A DNA stretch of 5,385 nt, taken from the NCBI GenBank assembly GCA_001873585.1, contig MNZL01000036.1, forward strand, positions 1 to 5,385, read 5' to 3'. Source of the DNA: Rhodobacterales bacterium CG2_30_65_12 (lineage in GTDB: Bacteria > Pseudomonadota > Alphaproteobacteria > Rhodobacterales > Rhodobacteraceae). This document shows positions 1-5,385 of this stretch, piece after piece (within the stretch, counting starts at the first letter, position 1; every line of letters begins with the position of its first letter). The notes under the pieces were generated by a model that worked only from the letters and a program-made list of their open reading frames with translations, had not been told where the DNA came from and made no database searches. The position numbers were made by a program, and so were the translations under genes.

Positions 1-3000
1 GCACCGCGTCCGCCCCGTCAAAACCGGGCCCTGCGCCAGCGCCCCCCGCGATCGTTTCATAGTTCTGGAAATCGTCGTTGCCCCAGATGAAATTATTCAT
101 CGTTCCCTGGCTCGCCGCCATCGCCCCGAGCGCCCCCATGAGGGCATTGCAGGCCGCCTGGCTCACCTCGGTGTTGCCCGCGATCACCGCCGCCGGCCAG
201 GCCGGGTTCAGCATCGAGCCCTCGGGCACGATGATCTCGATCGGCCGCAAGCAACCCTCGTTCAACGGGATCGCTTTGCCCACCAATGTGCGAAATGTGT
301 AAAGAACCACCGCGCGGGAGATCGAGAGCGGAGCATTATAGTTGCCTTTGTGCTGCGCGCTCGTGCCGGTGAAATCGACCACGGCGCGCCGGGCCGCGCG
401 GTCGATCCGCACCGCCACGCGGATCTCGGCACCATGGTCTAACCGGACGACAAAGGCGCCGTCGGTGAGCTGGTCGATCACCTCGGCGACGCTCTCGGCG
501 GCATTGTCCTGCACATGGGCCATGTAGGCGCGCACCACGCCGAGCCCATAACGGTCGACCACCTGCAAGAGCGCGCGCCGCCCGGTTTCATTCGCCGCCA
601 CCTGGGCCTTGAGATCGGCGATGTTCTGGTCGGGCGCCCGCGCAGGCCAGTGCCCGCAGGCCAGCACCGCGCGGGCTTCGGCATCGAGAAAGCGGCCGCC
701 ATCGACCAGGCGCATCGTGTCGATCAGCACACCCTCGTCCTCGATCCGGGTCGAATCCGGCGGGCCGGAGCCGGGCGTGCGCCCGCCGATATCGGCGTGA
801 TGCCCGCGCGCGCCAAGCCAGAAGGCCACATTGCCGCCCACAAACACCGGCGTAACCACAGTTACATCCGGCAGATGTGTGCCGCCGTTGAAGGGCGAAT
901 TGAGCATGTAGCCATCGCCGGGTTTCAGCTTGCCCGCCGTCTCGCGTATCACCGTGCGAATGCTGTCAGCCATCGAGCCAAGATGCACCGGCACATGCGG
1001 CGCGTTGGCCACCAGATCGCCCGATGCGTCGAAGATCGCGCAGGAAAAATCCAGCCGTTCCTTGATGTTGACGCTCCACGCGGTGTTTGCCAGCGTCGCG
1101 CCCATCTGGTCGGCCACCGACATGAACAGGTTGTTGAACACTTCGAGCAGCACCGGGTCGGCCTCGGGGCGCGTTGCCGGGGCGCGTGCCTCGGGCGCGA
1201 CGCGCTCAAGGATCAGGTTGCCCAAGGCATCGACGCGGGCCGCCCAGCCCCGCTCCACCACGTTGGTGCCCGTGGGCTCGGTGATGATAGCCGGCCCGGT
1301 CACGCGCGCGCCCTCGGCCAACCTCCCCCGGTGGTGGAGCGGCACTTCGCGCCATCCGTCCACCCAGGCCCGAACCCGCGCCACCGGCGCACCGTCGCCC
1401 TTCGGTGCAGGTGCGGCAACACTGGCGCCGGTCGCCCCCACCGCCTCCACCGCCAGCGCCTCGAACAGCAGCGCCCGCTCGGGTGAGACGAAGCCAAAGC
1501 GCGCCTTGTGCGCTGCCTCGAAATTTGCGCGCATCGCCGCTTCGGCGCCAAACGCGATCTCAAGCGCCTGGTGCGAGCCCTCGTAGCGCAAGAAGGCGCG
1601 CCGCGCCGTCTCCACCCGTTCCACCCCCTGCGCACGCACCTCCGCCTCGGCCTCCAGCGCCAGCGCTTCGAGCCGCGCGCCCGCCTCGTTTGCCGCCACC
1701 AGCGGCGCATCGAACTGCGCCTCGCGCAGCGCCCGGATATCGGCCAGCCCCATGCCGAAGGCGGAGAGCACCCCGGCGTGAGGGTGAACAAATACCCGGG
1801 CAATCCCCAGCGCATCGGCCACCTGCGCCGCGTGCTGGCCGCCGGCACCGCCGAAGCACTGCAGCGTGTACCCGGTCACGTCATGCCCGCGCTCCACGCT
1901 GATCTTCTTGATCGCGGCGGCCATGTTATCGACGGCGATCCTCAGAAAGCCTTCGGCCACCTCTTCGGGGCTGCGTTCGGCCTCGCCCGTCGCTTGCGCG
2001 ATCTCGCGCGCCATCACCTCAAACCCCGCGCGCACCGCATCCGCATCAAGCGGCTGATTCGCCTGTGGCCCGAACACGGCGGGAAAATGCTCGGGCTGCA
2101 GCCGGCCCAGCATCACATTGCAATCGGTCACTGTGAGCGGCCCGCCCCGGCGGTAGGCGGTCGGCCCCGGATCGGCTCCCGCGCTCTCGGGGCCAACCTG
2201 AAACCGCCCGTCGCAAAAGCTCAGGATCGACCCTCCTCCGGCGGCCACCGTGTGAATGTCCATCATCGGCGCGCGTATCCGCACCCCCGCCACCTCGGTC
2301 TCGAAACTGCGCTCATAGGCGCCTGCATAATGGCTCACGTCGGTCGAGGTGCCGCCCATGTCGAAGCCGATCAGCCGGTCGAACCCGGCGGCCTCGGCGG
2401 TGCGCACCATGCCGACGATGCCCCCCGCCGGGCCTGACAGGATCGCGTCCTTGCCCTGAAAGCGGTGGGCATCGGTGAGCCCGCCGTTCGATTGCATGAA
2501 CGAGAGGCCAGCCGTAGCCCGGCCCAGATCGAGCGCCGCCTCGACGCGGGCCACATAGCGGCGCAGGATCGGCGAGAGATAGGCATCAACCACAGTGGTA
2601 TCGCCCCGGCTCACCAGCCTGGCGAGGCGAGAAACCTCGTGGCTGGTGCTCACTTGCGCAAACCCGACCGCGCGCGCCAGCGCCGCCGCGTGCACCTCGT
2701 GCTGCGGATTCACATGCGCATGGAGAAACGCGATCGCCACCGAGGCGATCCCCTCCGCCCGCGCCGCCGCCAGCGCTTCGGTCAAAGCCGCCTCGTCGAG
2801 TTTCGTGATCACACGGCCCTCGGCATCGAGCCGCTCCGCCGCCTCGACAACCCGCTCATAGAGCAAGTCTGGCCGCCGGATGTGCAGATCAAACAGCCGT
2901 GGCCGGGTCTGGTAGCCGATCCGGAGGAGATCGCCAAAGCCTTTTGTGATCACAAGAAGTGTGCGCTCGCCCTTGCGCTCAAGCAGCGCGTTGGTGGCCA

Positions 3001-3223
3001 CCGTGGTGCCCATCTTCACCGCCCGGATCGCGCCATCGGGGATCGCTTCGCCGGGTGCGAGGCCAAGGCACCGGCGAATGCCCTCGACTGCGGCATCGTC
3101 ATACTGCCCGGGGTTTTCCGAAAGCAGCTTGAGCGTCTCGATCGCACCGTCGGGCCGGCGCGCTACCACGTCGGTAAAGGTGCCGCCCCGGTCGATCCAG
3201 AAGTCCCACGTGTCTGCGCTCAT
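1..3223 (-). CDS. Single-chain ATP-dependent 5-oxoprolinase (HyuA-HyuB fusion, OPLAH type), C-terminus cut by window edge
   Basis: Predicted to hydrolyse 5-oxo-L-proline (pyroglutamate) to L-glutamate using ATP, in the cytoplasm. The frame is open for 1074 codons from ATG 3223 to the left edge with no stop or frameshift. Residues 1-~190 match the hydantoinase A N-terminal domain, with IDRGGTFTD (10-18) and MGTTVATNALLERKGE (71-86). Residues ~200-490 are the hydantoinase A/oxoprolinase domain, with LSGPAGG (262-268), the ATPase-fold motif FDMGGTSTDVS (287-297), GPESAGADPGP (344-354) and CFGGAGGQHA (456-465). A beta-rich segment runs to ~672. A Pro/Ala/Glu linker (~676-690) leads into the HyuB half, with NSPFNGGTHLPDV (775-787) and the histidine-bearing GARGHHADIGG (804-814). 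Remembered human OPLAH is closely similar over the HyuA half, favouring 5-oxoprolinase over N-methylhydantoinase. The family is about 1200 to 1300 aa long, so roughly 130 or more residues lie outside. The start is supported by AGGAGG 8 nt upstream. It lies 51 nt after the PuuB-like gene, probably in one operon. Confidence 0.95.
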   Translation of the reverse strand, partial: MSADTWDFWIDRGGTFTDVVARRPDGAIETLKLLSENPGQYDDAAVEGIRRCLGLAPGEAIPDGAIRAVKMGTTVATNALLERKGERTLLVITKGFGDLLRIGYQTRPRLFDLHIRRPDLLYERVVEAAERLDAEGRVITKLDEAALTEALAAARAEGIASVAIAFLHAHVNPQHEVHAAALARAVGFAQVSTSHEVSRLARLVSRGDTTVVDAYLSPILRRYVARVEAALDLGRATAGLSFMQSNGGLTDAHRFQGKDAILSGPAGGIVGMVRTAEAAGFDRLIGFDMGGTSTDVSHYAGAYERSFETEVAGVRIRAPMMDIHTVAAGGGSILSFCDGRFQVGPESAGADPGPTAYRRGGPLTVTDCNVMLGRLQPEHFPAVFGPQANQPLDADAVRAGFEVMAREIAQATGEAERSPEEVAEGFLRIAVDNMAAAIKKISVERGHDVTGYTLQCFGGAGGQHAAQVADALGIARVFVHPHAGVLSAFGMGLADIRALREAQFDAPLVAANEAGARLEALALEAEAEVRAQGVERVETARRAFLRYEGSHQALEIAFGAEAAMRANFEAAHKARFGFVSPERALLFEALAVEAVGATGASVAAPAPKGDGAPVARVRAWVDGWREVPLHHRGRLAEGARVTGPAIITEPTGTNVVERGWAARVDALGNLILERVAPEARAPATRPEADPVLLEVFNNLFMSVADQMGATLANTAWSVNIKERLDFSCAIFDASGDLVANAPHVPVHLGSMADSIRTVIRETAGKLKPGDGYMLNSPFNGGTHLPDVTVVTPVFVGGNVAFWLGARGHHADIGGRTPGSGPPDSTRIEDEGVLIDTMRLVDGGRFLDAEARAVLACGHWPARAPDQNIADLKAQVAANETGRRALLQVVDRYGLGVVRAYMAHVQDNAAESVAEVIDQLTDGAFVVRLDHGAEIRVAVRIDRAARRAVVDFTGTSAQHKGNYNAPLSISRAVVLYTFRTLVGKAIPLNEGCLRPIEIIVPEGSMLNPAWPAAVIAGNTEVSQAACNALMGALGAMAASQGTMNNFIWGNDDFQNYETIAGGAGAGPGFDGADAV

Positions 3224-3231
3224 GCCGCCAT

Positions 3232-3237
3232 CCTCCT
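3232..3237 (-). promoter_or_regulatory. Strong Shine-Dalgarno of the 5-oxoprolinase gene
   Basis: The minus strand reads AGGAGG, then 8 nt (ATGGCGGC), then the ATG at 3223. This is a full anti-16S match at good spacing and decides the start at 3223. It contrasts with the oxidase gene upstream, which has no such site. An out-of-frame ATG (3231-3229) touches the Shine-Dalgarno directly and is too close to be used. Confidence 0.85.
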
Positions 3238-3274
3238 GCCAGAACTGGGTCCGACAGGGGGGCCGAAATGTCAA

Positions 3275-4582
3275 TCAGAGCTTGTCGCGCAAGCTGAACC
3301 ACAGCATCGCCAGCACCAGCAGCGGCGAGCGCATCGCCGGGCCGCCGGGGAAGCGCAAGGTGGGCACCTCAGCCATCAGATCAAACCGCTCCGCCTGCCC
3401 CAGCATCGCCTCTGCGGCGAGCTTTCCGCCCAGCGTCGCCAGCGCGACGCCATGGCCGGAATAGCCGCCGGCGGTGAGAATATTGCCGGCGATCCGCTCA
3501 AAATGCGGCATCCGGTTCATGGTGATCCCGAGCGTGCCGCCCCAGGCATAGTCGATCCGCGCGTCGCCCAGCTGCGGGAAGATCTCCAGCATCGGCGCGC
3601 GCGCCTTGGCGGCGATATCGGCCGGAAACCGGTAGCCATAGCTCTCGCCGCCGCCAAACAGCATCCGGCGATCCTGCGACAGACGGAAATAGTTGATGAC
3701 AAACTTGCTGTCGGCCACCGCCTGGTTTTCCGCGATCAGCTCATCGGCCAGCGCCCCGAGCGGCTCGGTGGCGAGGATGAAATTGTTGATCGGCATCACC
3801 TTCGCCGCGATCCGTTTGTCGAGATGGCCCAGATAGCCATTCGCCGCCCAGAGCAGATAGCGCGCCGTTACCTTCGCCTTGCCGGTGCCAAGCCGCACCG
3901 GTTCGCTTTCCGACACCCACTCCACCCGGCTGCGCTCAAAGATCCGCGCCCCCGCCGCCGTTGCCGCGCGCGCCAACCCGAGCGCATAGTTGAGCGGGTG
4001 CAAATGCCCGCCGCCCGTGTCTTCCAACCCGCCAAAATAGGCGTCCGTCGCCACCTTGGCGCGCATCTCGTCGCGGCTCAAAGGCGCGATCTTGTCATAG
4101 CCGTAATCGCGCGCGAGCTTCTCGGCGTAGGCGTGAGAATGGGCCACGAAACGCGCCCGGTGGTCGGCGTGAATCAGCCCCGGCACATACCCCGCCTCGG
4201 GCGCGTGGCGCTGGGCCAGCTCGATGGTAAGATCGACGCTCTCCACCGCGACATCCCACAACCGGCGCGCCATCTCTGCGCCCACCATCTTTTCCAGATC
4301 GTCCTGATCGACTCGCTGGCCCGGATGCACCTGCCCGCCGTTGCGCCCCGAGGCGCCGAAGCCGACGCGGTGCGCTTCCAGCACCACCACGTCCATTCCC
4401 GCTTCCGCCAGGTGCAGCGCCGCCGAAAGCCCGGTAAAGCCACCGCCGATCACCGCCACGTCGCAGGAAATCTCTCCCGTCGCCTCGGCAAATGGGGCCA
4501 AGGGCGTCGCCGTCGCGGCATAATACGAGCCGGGATATTCCCCCGGCCTGTCGTTCGCGGTGAGAATGTCGAGCCGGGCCAT
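3275..4582 (-). CDS. puuB: FAD-dependent amine oxidoreductase, gamma-glutamylputrescine oxidase (PuuB/OrdL) family
   Basis: A complete 435-aa flavoprotein of the DAO (glycine/D-amino-acid oxidase-like) superfamily, cytoplasmic with no signal peptide. Family members oxidise a primary or secondary amine with O2; PuuB converts gamma-glutamylputrescine to gamma-glutamyl-aminobutyraldehyde. The start of the protein, ANDRPGEYPGSYYAATA (9-25), is the usual PuuB/OrdL lead-in. The Rossmann dinucleotide motif is VAVIGGGFTGLSAA (42-55), with Glu69 in VVVLEA as the likely ribose-binding acid. GASGRNGGQ (76-84) is typical of the family. The C-terminal FAD contact is GGYSGHGVA (372-380). The hydrophobic tail (PLLVLAMLWFSLRDKL) is common in this subgroup. 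Length matches the ~425-440 aa norm. The N-terminal family match supports ATG 4582, although no good Shine-Dalgarno precedes it. It lies between a polyamine-type aminotransferase and a 5-oxoprolinase, consistent with gamma-glutamyl amine catabolism. The exact substrate is not provable here; another amine or amino acid is possible. Confidence 0.9.
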   Translation of the reverse strand: MARLDILTANDRPGEYPGSYYAATATPLAPFAEATGEISCDVAVIGGGFTGLSAALHLAEAGMDVVVLEAHRVGFGASGRNGGQVHPGQRVDQDDLEKMVGAEMARRLWDVAVESVDLTIELAQRHAPEAGYVPGLIHADHRARFVAHSHAYAEKLARDYGYDKIAPLSRDEMRAKVATDAYFGGLEDTGGGHLHPLNYALGLARAATAAGARIFERSRVEWVSESEPVRLGTGKAKVTARYLLWAANGYLGHLDKRIAAKVMPINNFILATEPLGALADELIAENQAVADSKFVINYFRLSQDRRMLFGGGESYGYRFPADIAAKARAPMLEIFPQLGDARIDYAWGGTLGITMNRMPHFERIAGNILTAGGYSGHGVALATLGGKLAAEAMLGQAERFDLMAEVPTLRFPGGPAMRSPLLVLAMLWFSLRDKL

Positions 4583-4590
4583 GCTGCGCT

Positions 4591-4643
4591 TTCATCTTGC
4601 CAGAAATATCCTGCGGGGGTCCGGGGGTGCAAAACCCCCGGCC
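4591..4643 (-). repeat. Probable dispersed Rhodobacterales intergenic element (GC hairpin plus GGATATTT tail)
   Basis: On the minus strand this spacer reads as a G/C-rich hairpin, then a second copy of ACCCCCG, then GCAGGATATTTCTGG and CAAGATGAA. From memory, hairpins followed by a GGATATTT..GGC.AGATGAA tail recur between genes in many Rhodobacterales genomes; this is recognition, not a search result. Its base composition differs from the flanking genes: an AT-rich tail next to runs of five G or C. It fills most of the gap between the aminotransferase stop (4657) and the oxidase start (4582). Its role is unknown; candidates are transcript 3'-end formation, mRNA stabilisation or a repetitive extragenic element. 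Confidence 0.5.
4621..4641 (-). terminator. Stable GC hairpin downstream of the aminotransferase gene; terminator-like but without a U-tract
   Basis: CCGGGGGT (4621-4628) pairs perfectly with ACCCCCGG (4634-4641), an 8-bp stem with a 5-nt loop (TTTGC on the minus strand). It begins 15 nt past the aminotransferase stop codon. No T-run follows the stem on either strand, so it is not a textbook intrinsic terminator. It could be an attenuator, an mRNA 3'-end stabiliser or part of a repeat. A second ACCCCCG copy (complement of 4614-4620) can pair with the same arm, giving an alternative fold. Confidence 0.45.
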
Positions 4644-4656
4644 TCTCCCCCTCGCC

Positions 4657-5385
4657 TCACTCGGCGGTCTTAAGAAGCCCCGCAGCCTTTACCGCCGCAT
4701 AGCCCTCATCGAGCGATTTCACGGCCCGTTCAAACAGCACGTCGATATCCGCCTTGGTTATCACCAGCGGCGGCGAGATCACCATCCGGTCGCCAACGTG
4801 GCGCATGATGAGGTTGTTGCCGAAGCACTTCTCGCGCACCTTGTAGCCCACCGTGCCGGCCGGGGCGGCGAAAGGCTTGCGCACGCTCTTGTCGGCGGTC
4901 AGCGCCAGCGAGGCCATCATGCCGACGATCTTGGTCTCCCCAACGAAGGGGTGATCGGCAAGCTGGTGCCACTTCTCGGCGAGGTAGGGCGCGGCAACGT
5001 TCTTAACGTAGTCGACGATCTTTTCCTCTTCCATGATACGCAGGTTTTCCAGCGCCACCGCCGCCGCAACCGGATGGCCGGAATAGGTGTAGCCGTGGGT
5101 AAATTCCTCGCGCCCGATCACCTCGGCCACCTTGTCCGACACCATCGAGCCGCCAATCGGCGCATAGCCCGACGAGAGCCCCTTGGCGATCGTCATCACA
5201 TCGGGCTTCAGGCCATAATACTCGGTGCCGAACCACTCGCCGGTGCGCCCGAAGCCGGTAATTACCTCATCGACGATCAACAGGATATCATGCTCGGCGC
5301 AAATGCGGCTGATCTCGGGCCAATAGCTCTCGGGCGGCACGATCACGCCACCGGCGCCCTGCACCGGCTCAGCGATGAAGGCTGC
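4657..5385 (-). CDS. Class III PLP-dependent aminotransferase, putrescine/polyamine (SpuC-like) type; N-terminal half outside window
   Basis: The C-terminal 243 residues of a fold-type I, omega-aminotransferase-class enzyme, open to the right edge and ending in TGA at 4657-4659. In fragment numbering, AAFIAEPVQGAGG (1-13) is the usual segment before the cofactor-binding aspartate. IVDEVITGFGRTG (37-49) carries Asp39, which contacts the pyridine nitrogen. TIAKGLSSGYAPIGG (65-79) carries the Schiff-base Lys68. FTHGYTYSGHPVAAA (95-109) holds the phosphate-binding threonine region. Family length is about 455-465 aa, so about 215 residues are missing. The wording around GYTYSGHPVA, FGNNLIMRHVGD and MVISPPLVI resembles Pseudomonas SpuC (putrescine:pyruvate transaminase) as I remember it. 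These enzymes move the amino group of a diamine or omega-amino acid to pyruvate or 2-oxoglutarate. Beta-alanine or GABA transamination remains possible. Being just upstream of a PuuB-like oxidase supports an amine substrate. Confidence 0.92.
   Translation of the reverse strand, partial: AAFIAEPVQGAGGVIVPPESYWPEISRICAEHDILLIVDEVITGFGRTGEWFGTEYYGLKPDVMTIAKGLSSGYAPIGGSMVSDKVAEVIGREEFTHGYTYSGHPVAAAVALENLRIMEEEKIVDYVKNVAAPYLAEKWHQLADHPFVGETKIVGMMASLALTADKSVRKPFAAPAGTVGYKVREKCFGNNLIMRHVGDRMVISPPLVITKADIDVLFERAVKSLDEGYAAVKAAGLLKTAE

Noticed and set aside
515..2437. Two further long plus-strand open frames (515-1486 and 1508-2437)
   Set aside because: They are the same register shadow of the 5-oxoprolinase. 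They end exactly opposite its TCA serine codons, Ser580 (codon at 1486-1484) and Ser263 (codon at 2437-2435). The translations are low-complexity and match no family I know.
1..3223. Separate hyuA and hyuB genes, or a frameshifted oxoprolinase
   Set aside because: Codon-by-codon translation from 3223 gives 1074 residues without a stop, and family motifs stay in one frame across the HyuA-HyuB joint.
3220..3231. A three-codon frame ATG GCG GCA TGA overlapping the 5-oxoprolinase start through ATGA
   Set aside because: Its ATG touches the AGGAGG with zero spacing, so initiation there is unlikely. It looks like chance.
3269..3274. TTGACA on the minus strand just after the oxidase stop, a possible -35 box for the 5-oxoprolinase
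   Set aside because: At 16-18 nt spacing the next hexamers (GGACCC, GACCCA, ACCCAG) do not resemble a -10 box. A single hexamer is not enough to call a promoter.
2465..4702. A 745-codon plus-strand open frame antisense to both the oxidase and the 5-oxoprolinase
   Set aside because: Its codons are exact reverse complements of the minus-strand codons. Both genes share the same frame (the 51-nt gap is a multiple of three) and lack TTA, CTA and TCA codons here, so no antisense stop arises. The product is His/Arg/Pro-rich with no recognisable domain.

Overview
The window is very GC-rich, with G or C strongly preferred at third codon positions. The protein sequences and one intergenic repeat point to an alphaproteobacterium of the Rhodobacterales (Roseobacter/Paracoccaceae type). 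This placement comes from recognising families and repeat style, not from a database search.

All real genes are on the minus strand and read right to left as a probable operon. (1) 5385-4657 is the C-terminal half of a class III, PLP-dependent aminotransferase of the putrescine/polyamine (SpuC-like) type, cut by the right edge. (2) 4583-4656 is a 74-nt spacer with a perfect 8-bp hairpin followed by an AT-richer tail, resembling a dispersed Rhodobacterales intergenic element. (3) 4582-3275 is a complete 435-aa FAD-dependent amine/amino-acid oxidase of the gamma-glutamylputrescine oxidase (PuuB/OrdL) family. (4) 3224-3274 is a 51-nt spacer carrying a strong Shine-Dalgarno. (5) 3223 to the left edge is one uninterrupted 1074-codon reading frame for a single-chain, ATP-dependent 5-oxoprolinase: a HyuA-like half fused to a HyuB-like half, missing only its extreme C-terminus.

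Together the genes suggest amine/polyamine and gamma-glutamyl metabolism. The aminotransferase could deaminate a diamine directly. The PuuB-like enzyme could oxidise a gamma-glutamylated amine. The 5-oxoprolinase could return 5-oxoproline, formed when gamma-glutamyl compounds cyclise, to glutamate. The individual families are well supported; the joint pathway is inference.

I see no mobile element, CRISPR, phage, toxin or RNA gene, and no clear undescribed system. The plus strand holds long open frames, including one crossing two genes, but these are explained by scarcity of TTA, CTA and TCA codons in the minus-strand genes.
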